Shown: positions 1-12,510, counted from the stretch's first letter. The stretch: 64,000 bases of DNA from Cryptomeria japonica (GCF_030272615.1 NC_081408.1:617952476-618016475); one strand, 5' to 3'. Notes: generated from the sequence alone by a model not told the origin. Numbers and translations: made by a program.

Positions 1-6
1 AAGGAG

Positions 7-3000
7 ATGGAGCCTAATTTGAATGGCCTTTTTAACGAGGACATGGGTAATTCCTCTAATCCTCTTAATGATGAAGAAGCTCTCCATGAGGATTCTGTAG
101 AACAACTTTCAAAATTGGATAACCAATTTGATGATTTTCGACAATGGATGTCTCAAGAATACCCTGATAGTCAAGCTCTTCCTTTAATTGAGGGTCTAAA
201 ACGTATGCTTCAAAGTGATAAGAATGGAATTGATATTTTGCGTGGTATTTCACACATTGTGGATTCGAATGTGATGCCTATGAAAAGTTGTGCCGAAACC
301 TTAGGTTATACACAACCTCCTACTCAAGTCAATCATTCTATTCCTTTGACAACTCCTATTGCTAGTATACCTACTTTTACATCAAACATAATGACTACTT
401 CAACACAAGATATTCCTCCTATGATCACTCGTCATGGGGGCAATCCCTCTCCTTCAATCAACCCGCTTCCTTCATTCAATCCGACTTCTTCATTCATTCC
501 TTCAATAAGTGTTCCTATTATATCACCACAAATGAACGTGACGCAAGGGGGCAATTCGTTTTCCATTCCTCCTTGTAGTGTTCCTCCTGTCCAATCATCT
601 CCTATGACTAACTATCATAGTGTCCCACCACTTTACTCTCTACCTTCTTTCAATAACATAACACCTCCATCACAATCTAACACGTCTAATATGAACTCTT
701 CGACTGAAGCGACCATTAACAATCTTGCACAAACTGTCTCTTCTTTATAGCAACAAATTGCCTCTATGAATCAATCTAAGTTTAGTGTGCCCACATTTGA
801 TGTCGCGAGCCCACTTTCTCTTGACATTGTTCAAGCAATCCCCCCTAAACATGTTGAAATTCCACATTTGGAGCTTTATAATGGTAAGGGTGATCCTCTA
901 ACACATGTTAAGACCTTTCAAACAATATGTACTGATTTTGCTTATGACCAAAGGTTGCTTGCAAAACTGTTTACTAGAACATTAAGAGACAAAGCCCTAC
1001 AATGGTATTGCTCATTGCCTTCTTATTCTATTTCTTCTTTCGAACAACTTGCAAATGCTTTTATTCAACAATTTCAAAACAATATAAGTCCTAAAGTTAC
1101 TTTGATTGATTTAATGCATTGCAAACAAGGTGTTAAAGAAAAAGTGACTGATTTCATTGGTAGATATAAGCATTTGTATGCTCAAATTTCTTTTCCAGTG
1201 CCTGACAATGATATTCAAAGAATCTTTATTTCTAATTTACAAAAAGATATTAGAGAAAAACTCTTGTTTTCTGAGTTTACTTCTTTCCAACAGTTGTGCG
1301 CAACTCTTCACCATTATCAACTGACTGTGAGTCAAATGGAACAAGCAAATCCTATGGCTCCGAGTGATAAGGGTGATAGTAGTCAACAACCATTTGGGAA
1401 GTTTAAACCGAACAGAGAGTCCATTAAATTCAATGAAAACATCATCAACAACAATGTGAATGCGGCATCAGGTGTGCCTCCCATTTCTAAATTTTTCAAG
1501 AAAGAAAGAAAGTTTACTCCTTTGAATGAATCATTGCATAGTATTATGAATAACTTATTGGAACAAAATGTGCTTACTCTTCCTCCTATAAGGCAAATAG
1601 ATCCTGCAAAGATTAATTCACCCTATTTTGATAACAAATCTTTTTGTCAATTTCATCGTCATCCTGGGCATGATACTGAAAAATGTTTTGCTTTAAAAGG
1701 TAAAATTCAAGATTTGATTGATAATAATACTATTTCTGTTTCTGGAGTGAATGATAAAGGCAATACATCTGTAGCTCCTCCTAACCAAAATCTTAAGATT
1801 TTTACTAATCCATTGCCTTCTCATACCTCTAATGTGATTGATACTACTGATTCATCTGTCTCACCTGATGATCTCGTGTCTATGACTCCGAATGTGATTA
1901 ACTTTGTAGAGCAGCAGAAAATCCCTAAAGAACCTTCCATCACATTTGATTCTAGTGAAACTATCAGGGCACCTAATGGTCCTTTATATATAGTTGCAAA
2001 AGTCAAGAATACACCTTGTCGTGGAGTGCTTATTGATCCTTCTTGTATGGTTAATGTCATTACTGAAGAATTTCTTTTTACTTTGCAATTGAATCAAGTG
2101 ATCTATGATGAAACAAATGTGGTTGTGAAATTATTTGATGCATTTTCTTCTCCTGCAATTGGTTCTATTACATTACCTATTGAGGTCCATAACAAATCCC
2201 TTGATGTGGACTTTGCTATTATTCCATCATCCGAACAATTTCGTGCGAAGCTAGGCTATCCTTGGCTGTCTTCCATGAAAGCTATTGCTTCTCCTATTCA
2301 CAAGTGTTTGAAATTTCCCCATAATGGTGAAGTTGTTACTATCAACCATAGTCTCTTTAAACCAGCTGAAAGAACTAGTGTTCCTATTGATTACTTTTGG
2401 CCTAAACAATTCCAATCTCTTCCTCCGCGAAGTGATCATCTTTTCAAATCTTATCAAAAGTGGAAAAAAGATATGATCCTATCTCTAAGAAAACCTAGAA
2501 CACCCAAACTTGATATTCCTATCATTCTTGAGAAGGAAGTTCTTCCTTTGAAAGATAAAACTAATGTCTTTCCTCAAGAAGATTCCCAACCCATCCCTAT
2601 GAATGTGACTATGACTATATCTAATAAACTTTCTAAAAGTAGACCTATACCTCCTCGTCATGATGGACTTGGTCTCCTTCCTAGACCAAATATTCCTCCC
2701 TTATATGGAGCAGTTCCTCCTCCTTCCTCTTATGGAGAGAAGAGACCTTCCTCTTCTCCTAGTATTCAACCTAAGAGACCACAACCTAAACACCCAAGTG
2801 ATAAGGATGAGAACATTCCTCCTCCTCAATCTTCTCAACTTCCCACTAAGACTAGACGAAATCGTTCTGCACGTGAATGCCAACAAAAGCGTCGTCTTAG
2901 AGCTCAGGCAGTTGCTTCTCAAACTTTGCAATCCCCAAAAACACCTTCAGCCATTATTATTCCATTTTCTCCTCAGCTGACGATTGAGCCGAAATTTCCT

Positions 3001-3318
3001 AAACATAAGATGCATGATGGTCTTGATCCTGTGCGAGTTAAAGATCCTATTTTTATAAATCTTGATGATGATATAAATGTTATTCATGATGAAAATGTTA
3101 TGCATGATGAAAATGTTATTCCTGTTCATTCTGATAGTGAATATGAATATGTTGATGGTGATAACCATTTATCTAACGAATTTTCTAAAGCACTTATCCT
3201 AGCTCCTAGACAAGAACAACGTGGCTCGGAACATGAACATAGCCCTTGTTTGGATCTTGTGTTAGCTCCATCTGCTGTGTTGGATGTTCTTCCTCTAGCG
3301 TGTTCCCTGCCTTCCTGA
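7..3318 (+). pseudogene. gag-pro: gag-protease polyprotein of a Tat-like gypsy element, one amber stop
   Basis: One reading frame of about 1,100 codons is broken only by a TAG at 748-750. The first part (about 250 codons) is rich in Pro, Ser and Thr. The retrotransposon capsid domain follows at about 880-1350 (motifs ALQWYCSLP, FIQQF, FIGRYKHLY). A single zinc-finger-like motif CQFHRHPGHDTEKC at about 1650-1690 is followed by IQDLIDNNTI, a layout typical of Tat-group gag. A retropepsin-like segment at about 1970-2320 carries LIDPSCMVNVIT, where a DSG or DTG triad would be expected, so activity is doubtful. The C-terminal 300 codons are basic and proline-rich, then acidic, and end in a true stop before any RT. 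The true start may be upstream of the window. Confidence 0.8.
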
Positions 3319-4086
3319 AATATTGATCAGCAAGATCGGGGGGTAGATGACGTGCTAGAATAGTTCATTAGCATAGCAGATTCTCTCCTCCTCTCTTTTG
3401 TTACTTCTTCTATGTGTTATTCTCATTCTTCTATTTGTTTTCCTTAGTGTTGTCTACTTGAGGATAATGCAAAGCATTGAGATCTCTTGGTCTCTCTCAT
3501 GTTGACTCAAAAGACACATGTGTTCCCTTCTTCTAGGTGACCTTCCTTGATTGGGGAATGAAGAATAATTATGCATACATACATATGATATACATGAATT
3601 ATCATACAGCATACTGACCCCGAGGAAAGCGAAGTCACCTTGTGCTTTGTGTTTTGTGTCTATTATCCTTGGGCTTATCTCACACTTGGGGGCTAAATCC
3701 TTGTGATAATGTGCTCCTTTCTCATCTCTTATATGTATCACTACCTTAAAGAAATCACCCCCGGTGAGGCATGTGCGATCGCTTTAACGTAGGGGGGCAT
3801 ACATCCCGTTCATATCTTTTCAAGATACTTGAAAATTTCTTGACAAATTTAGCTTTGCCTTGAAAATTTTTGATATCTTTCTTGCATGACTCATAGTGAG
3901 GGAACCTTACTACTGACAGTCATGGTTCTCCCTCATGATCTTCCCTTTTACTTTGTCAATCGAAGTCGTAAGATCCTTAGTCCACTGGGGGCTTGGTGTA
4001 TCTTGCCTCCTTGACATGGTGAAAGTTTTTCAATGTTGTTTCCTTGTACTTTACCAGAAGTACGAGTGTACGCTTATACTCCCGCT
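3319..4086 (+). other. untranslated 3' region of the gypsy element
   Basis: No gene is seen. This stretch lies between the gag-protease stop and the purine tract. It carries several G-rich motifs similar to the final purine tract (for example TTGGGGGCTAAATCC at about 3690 and CTGGGGGCTTGG at about 3984), which may be older or duplicated purine tracts. Confidence 0.6.
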
Positions 4087-4101
4087 AAAGTGGGGGCTAA
4101 A
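4087..4101 (+). promoter_or_regulatory. polypurine tract
   Basis: AAAGTGGGGGCTAAA immediately precedes the TG of the 3' LTR. This is the expected position and composition of the plus-strand primer of an LTR retrotransposon. Confidence 0.7.
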
Positions 4102-5295
4102 TGTAGCGTCCTAAAATTGTGACACTTGCAATTTCGACTGCATTTGGGTCTTTACGATGGTGATGCAACACGGAACCTGAATGGAGACCCCGAAACCTGT
4201 TTATGACATCAAAAACTGCATTTTTCAAGCACCCTGGCCTGATCCTCCTTGCACCCCGCTATCCCCCCAGGACCATGGCGCCCAACACCCTGGTCCCTGG
4301 CCCTATTTTGGGCCCGATCTCCTATGGGGCTTCGGGTCTTTATGTTTGCAATTTGGAAAATAGTACTTCCTGGTCAGCCCAAGGTCGGAAAAATCAGTCT
4401 ATCAGCCCTAATTAACAAGTATATAAACTACATTTCCTCTCCCATTTTGGTAGATGGAAAAAAGGCGGAAACGATATTCGAACATTCAAGCATTCAAGCA
4501 TTCAAGCATTCCTTCAAGCAATTGAGCATTCTAAGTCTCCATTCAAGGCTAAGTGTTGCATTCTAGACAAGGATTCAACCATTGAAGAGGAGATCACACA
4601 TCACATACAACATACAACATACAACAACATCTACACCTTCGCATGTAAGAATACAAACATTCTTACAACAAGGTACTAGTACTTGTTTTACATTACAAAC
4701 ATTTACATTTACAGCATTCTCATTTCTTGGTTAATTCCAAAACCAGGGTTTGACCTAAAGGCAAACCCCTCATCCCTAACCCCCCAATCATCCTCTCTTT
4801 TCTATGTGTAGGTTGCAGGTACGTGGCTGTAATTGAAGATCTGGAATCCTTGTGCAGAGACGAACAGATCCACCTTCGTTTCGTGGATTTTTCGGAGGAC
4901 CGTGTGCACGCTGGGCGCCATCGTCCCATCAACTTTTGCTCAAATTTGCAAAATAGCACCGTCTCGACATTTTACTACTAATTCCAGGTCTGCAGCTTCA
5001 TCCTATATTCCTATCTCAGTTTATAAGTGAATCTTTCTTGCTTCTACATGCATTCCTAGCTTAATCTTTCCATTTACATTTCTTTACAAAAGAGGGTATC
5101 CTTGCTATCTTACCCCTTGAAACTCATATAGAATCCAATCTTGCATTGCATGGGATTGGATCTTGTGGGTTTCAACCCCTCTTTTAAATGTAAAGTCTCT
5201 CCTAAGTGAAAACCATCAACCCTAGTGACTCTCCCTTCTCTCTCCTTGGAGTCGGGGAGGGGAGAACGACTAGGGTTTGATTTTTCCGCTTTACA
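4102..5295 (+). repeat. 3' LTR of the gypsy element
   Basis: The LTR starts TGTAGCGTCC and ends CTTTACA. A second copy of the same LTR family occurs alone at 58082-59324, and comparing the two fixes both ends. It contains a TATA box (4420-4427), repeated CATTCAAG octamers at about 4481-4520, and a run of short open frames that are not conserved in the other copy. Confidence 0.8.
4420..4427 (+). promoter_or_regulatory. TATA box in the LTR
   Basis: TATATAAA lies about 320 bases into the LTR, a normal place for the U3 promoter. A related TATATAAT lies at about 58178 in the solo LTR of the same family. Confidence 0.5.
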
Positions 5296-5748
5296 CTAAC
5301 AAGGCTTGGCTCCTAATAGGGAGAACTTCAGAAGAGTTCAGAATACTTCTGGGTATTCATCCCCACCGTGGTTTTTCCCATTTGGGTCTGCATGTCAAAA
5401 ATCATTGTGTCAAGTGGTGAATGGTTTTTGTGGTTATGTTTTGATATGGTTAATTTGTTTAATTGATTAAGCTACTTACATGTGTTAAGATGACCAGAAG
5501 TGATCTGAAATGTGATTTTACTAATGTTAGTAAAGTGGTTTGATGTTTTGGTTAAATGGTTTGAGAGTTTCAAATTTGTTACACTATTATTTTGGTATGC
5601 TAGTCAACCAGTAAACTTGACAGTGAAGTTACAGTTTATAGTTCAGTGTTTCAACCAATTAGTTTAGTGATTGATTTATGAGTTGGGTTTGAGTTTGGTG
5701 AAATTTTAGTCTATTTTCTATCTATTGATTCACCCCCCCTCTCAGTAG
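5296..5748 (+). repeat. LTR fragment of a plus-strand copia element (part 1)
   Basis: This is the 3' part of an LTR whose last bases resume at 12407, after the copia insertion at 5749-12401. It contains the phrase CCGTGGTTTTTCCCATTTGG and ends with TTCACCCCCCCTCTCAGTAG. Both are shared in similar form with the LTRs of the element at 22330-29924, so the families are related. The left end is cut by the gypsy element. Confidence 0.65.
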
Positions 5749-6811
5749 TGTTAGGTACCGGAGGCAACTGAGAGGGGGGGTGACTCAGTTGTCCAATAAA
5801 TTCAAACCAAACCTAACTTAACCAAACTTAATGCTTAATGTTGGTAAACCAAACTTTAATGCCGATAGATAGTTTAACAGTTAGTTGCAGTATCGGTAAA
5901 GGGTAATGCATGAAACAAAAAGACAAATAATATACACAACACATAACATAGTTATTTGTACGTGGAAACCCTATAGGGGGAAAAACCACTGTGGGAAACC
6001 TTACCCACAATCATATGATACTACTGCAGATAGTATGTGTGTACAATATGGAGTCTGCACATGCAGAAAGGCCAACTACCTAGAGCTCACTGCTCAATCA
6101 CAAAATGGGAGTCACACTGACTACAATTGGATGGTTAAATCCAATGATAATGTACTACTCAAAATAACATCTTCATATGTTGGATTCAGTACCTGTTAAG
6201 CTCTGATTTGCCTTCTTCAAACCTTCCTTCAATCTTGAATGATGTTTGCATGTATAGCTTTTCTTATATTCGCATATACCGAATATTACAACCTTATAAA
6301 CCTTTTTCGTAATCCTATATCAATCTCATAAATGAGATCTTACATTTATACCATAACCTAGGACCAAATGTGTAGGTTGGCTCACTAAAAGATATTACAA
6401 TAAAATCAATTACAAATGAATCAATATATGATGGTTGATGTCAGATCAATGCATTTACAATAACAATAAATCATCTTCATGACATGTCATGATGATCTGG
6501 ATTAGATATGCTTGTCGGTCCATAACCTAGACCTATTTGTCGATAACACCAAATATGCAAACCCGATTATACCAATGAATAAATCACCAAAAAAAAGTGT
6601 CCAAACAATGTCTTTGACATAACCAAGTAATCTCCAAGTCATTCCAAGTGCTGGTGAACAATATAACCTATCGGTGAACCAGATACCGGTGACTGTGCAT
6701 AAGTCACTAATCATGTCGGTGAACATAACCAAAGATCTTCACGTGTTGATAATTGTTTACAAGTGCTGACATCAATGAAAAAACCATATCAACATATCCA
6801 AAATACCAAAA
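5749..6811 (-). repeat. 3' LTR of the minus-strand copia
   Basis: On the plus strand it begins TGTTAGGTACCGG and ends near CCAAAATACCAAAA. It aligns along its length with the LTR at 11375-12401. The last bases have drifted from the expected CCAACA. Confidence 0.85.
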
Positions 6812-7185
6812 ATCTCCCCCTTTAGCATTGATGGCAACACAAGATGGAAAAACCATCAAATTGCCAAAATAGAAATGCCAAAAACCAAAAACCAACAATC
6901 TCCAAAGAGATAATCAAAATACAGATACAGAGAGTAACAATCTCTCCCCCAATGAATAATCTCTCCCCAAAAAGATAATGTGTTTTTCCATAGATATCTT
7001 ATCTCCCCCTTTGACGTCAAATGCCAAAGCAATACAAAACCATGTACAATCAGTTCAAAGAACTTATCACAAAATACCAATTTATCAATTTATCCAACTA
7101 CTCCCCCTGAGAAGTAGCTCTCCTCATCAAAGCCAAAAAAAGATTTCTCTATTAATTCTATCGGTTGATGACAATCATCAACTAT
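6812..7185 (-). promoter_or_regulatory. multiple polypurine-tract motifs before the 3' LTR
   Basis: Read on the plus strand, CTCCCCC-type tracts occur at about 6814, 6944, 7003 and 7102. On the element strand these are AAAGGGGGAGA-like purine tracts. The one touching the LTR at about 6812 is the expected primer. The others are extra copies in the untranslated 3' region. Confidence 0.55.
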
Positions 7186-10100
7186 CTAAGTCTCTACTGG
7201 TGGGGGTATAACCCCAAGCTGCTCTCTGAGATACTCAAAAGATTCTTTAGGCAAAGGCTTAGTAAAGATATCTGCAATCTGCTCTTTAGTATTCACATAA
7301 ACCAATTTTACTTCTTTTGCTTCAACATTCTCTTTTAGGAAATTGAATTTGATAGAAACATGTTTAGTTTTAGAGTGAAATACCAGATTCTTTGATATAT
7401 CAATTGCTGCCATATTATCACAGTAAATTGTTATAGGTTCCTTGCATTTTACCTTTATGTCCTTCAACATTTGCTTAATCCATAATACCTGTGTACAGTT
7501 AGTTGCCACTGCAACATATTCTGATTCTGCTATTGATAAAGATGTACAACTCTATTTCTTTCTCAACCAAGAGATTAATCTACTACCAAGAAAGAACGCT
7601 CCTCCGGTGGTGTTTTTTCTGTCATCTACATCTCCTACCCAATTTGCATCTATGTATGCACATAAATCAAATTTTTTATCTCTAGGATACCATAAACTAG
7701 GATTTGTAGTTCCTTGTAGATACCGGAAAATCCTTTTCACTATTGATTCATGATTTTCTTTAGGATTACTCTGAAATCTTGAAACAATACATACTGCATT
7801 CATAATATCAGGTCTTGTTTGTGTCAAATACAATAAACCTCTTATCATAGATTTGTACCTAGTTGAATTAACAGGTGTTGGTTCATCCTTCAATGATAGT
7901 TTATCAGTTGTACTCATAGGTGTGCTTACCAGTTTAGAGTTTTCCATGCCAAATTTCTTAAGTAATTCCTTCAAGTACTTTGATTGATTTATGAATATAC
8001 CTTTATCAATCTATGAAATCTGCAATCCTAAAAAGAATTTTATCTCTCCAATCATAGACATTTCAAATCCTTCCTACATCTTTTTAGAAAAGTCTTTACA
8101 CAATCCATCTTCTCCTCCAAAGATTATATCATCAACAAAAACTTCAATAACCAAGATGTCATCATTAGTTACTTTGTAATATAGATTGTTGTCAGCATTA
8201 CCTTTAGTGAAACAAATATTCAAAAGATATTTATCCAATCTAGCATACCAAGCTCTAGGAGCTTGCTTCAATCCATATAAAGCTTTTCTTAACCTGCAAA
8301 TCATATCTTTTTCATCTGTCAAAGAAAATCCATCAGGTTGTTCAATGTAAACTTCTTCTTCAAGATCACAATTCAGAAATGCACATTTAACATCCATTTG
8401 ATATACTTTATTGTTCTTATGTGCTGCAATAGCCAAGAATAATCTAACTGCCTCAATTCTAGCTACCGGTGCAAAGGTTTCATTATAATCAATTCCTTCT
8501 TTCTTTGAATATCCCTTACACACTAGTCTTGCTTTGTTTTTTATTACCTTACCATCTTCATTAAGTTTATTTCTAAATACCCATTTAGTTCCAATTACAT
8601 TTTTGTCTTTAGGTCGGGGAACTAATGTCCATGTGTTATTCTTTTCAATTAGTTCACATTCATCTTCCATAGCTTTAATCCAGTGTTTATCTTCACATGC
8701 CTCATTAATTGATGCTGGTTCAATTTGATAAATAAGACATACCTCTTCATTTTCCAGTCTTCCTCTAGTCATAACTCCTTGATACTTGTTCCCAATTATC
8801 TAATTTTCAGAGTGATTCAATCTTACATACCGGGGTGTTTTTACTTGTTGTTGTTCTTCAGTCACTGTGGAATTCTTAGATGATGCCGATATGACTAGAT
8901 CAAAATTCAGTACTAGTGTGCTCATAGTAGGTTCATTTGTGATTATCTCAACTGTCGGTTCAGAGTCTATAGACCTTCTAAATTGTTCATCAATCTTCAC
9001 ATTTGCACTCTCAATGATTTTCTACAGTCTCTTATTAAAACATCTATATGCCTTTCTCTTAGATGAATAACCAAGAAATATTCCTTCATCACTTCTAGGA
9101 TCAAATTTGACAATATACTCATCTCTTCTAATATAGCGTATACTTCCAAATATTCTAAAATAGTTAAGAGTAGGAGTATTGCCAAACCATAGTTCATGAG
9201 GGGTCTTACCGGTTTCACATTTGATGTGAACTTTGTTGAATGCATAAACAGTTGTATTGACTACTTCTCTCCAATACACATGAGGTAGTTTGCTTTTGAT
9301 ATCATGCTTCTAGCTGCATCCAAAATAGTTATGTTCTTTCTTTCCACAACTCCATTCTACTAGGGTGTCTGGGGTGCTGATAACTGTCTCTTAATTCTAT
9401 TCACTTCACAGAATGTATTAAATTCCTTAGATGTGAATTCACCTCCTTGATCTGATCTCAAACATTTGATTTTCTTATCGGTTTCATTCTTTACCATCAC
9501 CTTGAATATTTTGAACTTCCCCAAAGCTTCCGATTTCTCCCTTAGAAAAGTAACCCAACACATTCTAGAATAGTCATCAATGATTAGCATAAAATATCTA
9601 TCTCCTTGTAAACTTATAGTTCTTGCTGGACCACATAAATCAGTATGAATTAAGTCAAGAACATTATTGGATTTCTCTGGTATACTCTTAAAATTCGCTC
9701 TAACTTGTTTTCCAAATTGACATTCCTTACATACCGGATTGTGAGGCTTAACAATCTTAGGTAAATCTCTTACAACCTTAATTGTACTGATCTTCACAAT
9801 GCAATCAAAATTTACATCACACAGTCTCTTATGCCATAACCAACTTTCATCAATATATGCAATCAAGCATGTCTTTTCATTGTTATTCAAATGAAAGATA
9901 TTACCTCTAGTTTGATTACCAGTTGCAATTTCTAAACCAGTTTTGTTCATGATTTTGCATTTACCATTCTTGAATTGTAATTGAAATCCTTTTTCAACTA
10001 ATTGACCAACACTCAAAAGATTATTCTTCAAACCTTCAACATAGTAAACATTATCAGTATTATGCTTACCATCAAAAGATATAGTGCGTTTTCCTCTGAT

Positions 10101-10257
10101 CAAACAAGCTTTGTCATCTCCAAATCTTACTAGACCTCCATTATATTTCTAAAAGGTTAAGAATTTACTCTTATCACCAGTCATATGATGTGAACATCCA
10201 GAATCAATAATCCATTCACCTTTATCTTCAATTTTAGCTGCCAAGGCCTACTCTACC
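7186..10257 (-). pseudogene. pol: copia pol: protease, integrase, reverse transcriptase, RNase H
   Basis: Reading leftward, the protease active site DSGCSHHM lies at about 10220-10190. The pre-integrase zinc-binding segment (WLWHKRLCDVNFD) and the integrase core (HTDLCGP, DDYSRMCWV, RSDQGGEF) lie between about 9860 and 9410. The integrase glutamate in NGVVERKN at about 9345 follows two adjacent stops. A frameshift near 9290 leads into the integrase C-terminus (TPHELWFGNTP). Reverse transcriptase runs from about 8690 ([11 protein letters not shown]) to the catalytic VFVDDIIFG at about 8140-8115. RNase H runs from about 7690 (DANWVGDVDDRKNTTGG) through YCDNMAA and ends with IADIFTKPLP near 7220. 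Order and motifs are those of copia. At least seven stops and one frameshift show it is dead. Confidence 0.9.
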
Positions 10258-11317
10258 TATTGAACAGTAGGTGCCAGTTGATCTTCTGTTATAGAAACAA
10301 AAGTCCATACATTGTTTGTCAATTCCTCATCAAAATCGTCAGTATCTCCTTCATCAACATAGTAACATGATTTGTCTATATTCTTCTTAAATTTGTATCT
10401 CTGATATTCAGGGTTAGGCTTATATGTTCTTTTAGCTTCTTCTTTCAATCTTGCATGTCTATCAGGACACTTAGAAGCCATATGACCAATCTTATTGTAG
10501 TTAAAACATTTAAATTGTGCTTTACCTTCATACTTACTTCCAACTAGACCTTTAGGCATTTTCTTGCAAATAGTTCTTCAAGCTCTTCCAATTCTTCATT
10601 CCCCTTTCTAATTTCTTCAAGTTCTCTTGCATAAAAGGCTTTCCAATCAGATTTCTCAGATGATGATGATGCTTTGAAAGCTAAATCTGTCTTAATAGTA
10701 GCAACATGACCAAATTCATTAAGTTCAAAAGCTGAAAGTTTTCCAACCAAAGTGTCTCTAGATACTAATGCATTAGGCATTGTTCTCAATTCATTAATAG
10801 TAGTAACTTTCATTTTATATGGTAGTGGAAAAGCTCTTAAAACTTTAGAAACAATTTCATCTTCACTTAAGGTTCCTCCACAACATTGTATACCTAAAAC
10901 AATTTCATTTACTCTTTCCATAAAAGCATAAATTCTTTCATCTTCTTCCATTTTCAGATTTTCATACCTGACCCAGAAGCATTCCAGTTTTGCAATTTTG
11001 ACTATGGTATCACCTTCATTCAATGTTTCCAATTTATCCCAAATAGCTTTAGTAGTAGATCTATCTGATAATCCCATGATTTGTTGATCTGATAATGCGC
11101 TCAAAAGTGCTTCTCTTGCTTTGCAATCATTTACCTCATCTTTAGCCAAGGTTGGTGGAATAGGTTGACCTTGAGTAGGAACAACATAGCCATTCTTTGT
11201 AACATCCCATATGTCCTTTCCAATGCAATTCAAATGTGTCTCCATCCTAATCTTCCATATGCCATAGTTGGTTCCATCAAGCTTCAGACTGTCCTTCCTA
11301 AAATAGTTAGAAGACAT
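10257..11317 (-). pseudogene. gag: copia gag with zinc knuckle
   Basis: The start Met at 11317 opens a 257-codon frame with the copia gag signature KLDGTNYGIWKIRMETHL near its N-terminus and a UBN2-type capsid core (ALLSALSDQQIMGLSD and AIWDKLETL further on). Near the end the frame shifts by one base, and the second frame (10559 leftward) carries the zinc knuckle CFNYNKIGHMASKC, whose second cysteine is now Tyr. The start lies about 45 bases downstream of the primer binding site on the element strand. Gag forms the virus-like particle and packages the element RNA. The frameshift and the lost cysteine suggest this copy cannot. Confidence 0.85.
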
Positions 11318-11360
11318 TGGATCTCCTCAAGCTGTTAAACTTCTGCAAAAAGAGGACTGG

Positions 11361-11372
11361 GCTCTGATACCA
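11361..11372 (-). promoter_or_regulatory. primer binding site, initiator Met tRNA type
   Basis: GCTCTGATACCA on the plus strand is TGGTATCAGAGC on the element strand. This is the sequence complementary to the 3' end of plant initiator-methionine tRNA and is used by most plant copia elements. It lies two bases from the LTR at 11375. Confidence 0.85.
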
Positions 11373-11374
11373 AT

Positions 11375-12401
11375 TGTTAGGTCCTGGAGGCAACTCAAAG
11401 GGGGGAGTGAATCATTTGTCCAATAAATACAAACCAAAACTAACTTAACCAATCTTTAATGTCGATAGATAGTTTAATAGTACCAGTAAAGTGTAATGCA
11501 TGAAATAGAAAGACAAATTACATACACAACACATAACATAGTTATTTGTATGTGGAAACCCTGTAAGCAGAAAAACCACGGTGGGAAACCTTACCCACAA
11601 TCAGATGATACTACTACAGATAGTATGTGTGTACAATATGGTGTCTACACATGCAGAAAGGCCAACTGCCTAGAGCTCACTGCTCAATCACAAAATGGGA
11701 GTCGCACTGCCTACAATTGGATGGTTAAATCCAATGATAATGTACTGCTCAAAATAGCATCTTCGTATGCTGGATTCAGTACTGGTTAAGCTCTGATTTG
11801 CCTTCTTCAAACCTTCCTTCAAATTTGAATGATGTCTGCATGTATATCTCTCCTTATATTTGCATATACCAAATATTACAACCTTATAAACCTTTTTTAC
11901 AATCCTATATCAATCTCATAAATGAGATCTTATATTTATACCATAACCTAAGACCAAATGTGTAGGTCGGCTCACTAAAAGATATTATAATAAAATCAAT
12001 TACAAATGAATCAATATGCGATGCATGATGTCATTTCAATGCATTTACAATAACAATAAATCATCTTCATGATGTTTCATGCTAATCTGGATTAGATATG
12101 CTTTTCGGTCCATAACCTAGACCTATTTGCTGATAATAGCAAATATGAAAACCCCATTATACCAATGAATAAATCACCAAAACAAAGTGTCCAAACAATG
12201 TCTTCAACATAACCAAGTAATCTCCAAGTCATTCCAAGTGTCGGTGAACAATATAACCTCCAGATGAACCAAATACCAGTGATTGTGCATAAGTCACTGA
12301 TCATGCCAGTGAACATAACCAAAGATCTCCAAGTGTTGATAAGTGTTGACAAGTGTTGACATCAATGACAAAACCATATCAACATATCCAAAATACCAAC
12401 A
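11375..12401 (-). repeat. 5' LTR of the minus-strand copia
   Basis: On the plus strand it begins TGTTAGGTCCTGG and ends AAAATACCAACA. It pairs with the LTR at 5749-6811 and is followed by the target duplication AGTAG at 12402-12406. Confidence 0.88.
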
Positions 12402-12442
12402 AGTAGTTGATCAAATCATTATAGATTCATCATATCATCAAT

Positions 12443-12454
12443 TGGTATCAGAGC
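12443..12454 (+). promoter_or_regulatory. primer binding site, initiator Met tRNA type
   Basis: TGGTATCAGAGC just after the end of the interrupted LTR defines the plus-strand orientation of this copia remnant. Confidence 0.8.
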
Positions 12455-12510
12455 ATTGCAGGTTCTCTTGTGTCTAATCCTAACAACTTGAGGTAAAGAT
12501 CTAGAAGAAA

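Larger units (their letters stand above)
1..5295 (+). mobile_element. Ty3/gypsy (Tat-like) gag-protease element, 3' part
   Basis: This is the 3' part of an LTR retrotransposon that runs off the left edge of the window. From left to right it has a gag-protease reading frame (7-3318), about 770 bases of untranslated DNA, a purine tract (4087-4101) and a 3' LTR (4102-5295). No reverse transcriptase, RNase H or integrase lies between the protease and the 3' LTR, so the element must have been mobilised in trans. The arrangement resembles the TR-GAG class of non-autonomous plant elements (established class; placement is my inference). The right end abuts an older copia LTR fragment that resumes at 5296. 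The 5' LTR and target duplication are outside the window. Confidence 0.8.
5749..12401 (-). mobile_element. nearly complete Ty1/copia retrotransposon, minus strand
   Basis: LTRs at 5749-6811 and 11375-12401 flank gag, protease, integrase, reverse transcriptase and RNase H in copia order on the minus strand. The 5-base duplication AGTAG stands at 5744-5748 and again at 12402-12406, so both ends are exact. The primer binding site next to the right LTR matches the initiator-methionine tRNA type. The coding region has several stops and at least two frameshifts, so the copy is inactive. It inserted into the LTR end of an older copia element (5296-5748 and 12407 onward). Several purine-tract-like motifs lie before the 3' LTR, as in Sirevirus-type copia elements (inference). 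Confidence 0.9.

Noticed and set aside
748-750. Programmed readthrough of the TAG in the gag frame
   Set aside because: The following bases (CAACAA) only partly fit known readthrough contexts, and C-to-T decay of a CAG codon is simpler in a window full of such changes.
4181-4566. Three overlapping open frames within the LTR at 4102-5295
   Set aside because: They overlap the promoter region and are not kept in the solo LTR of the same family at 58082-59324.
11361-11372. Possible tRNA gene fragments at the TGGTATCAGAGC sites (also 12443 and 23480)
   Set aside because: Only 12 bases match a tRNA end, and all lie next to LTRs, as primer binding sites do.
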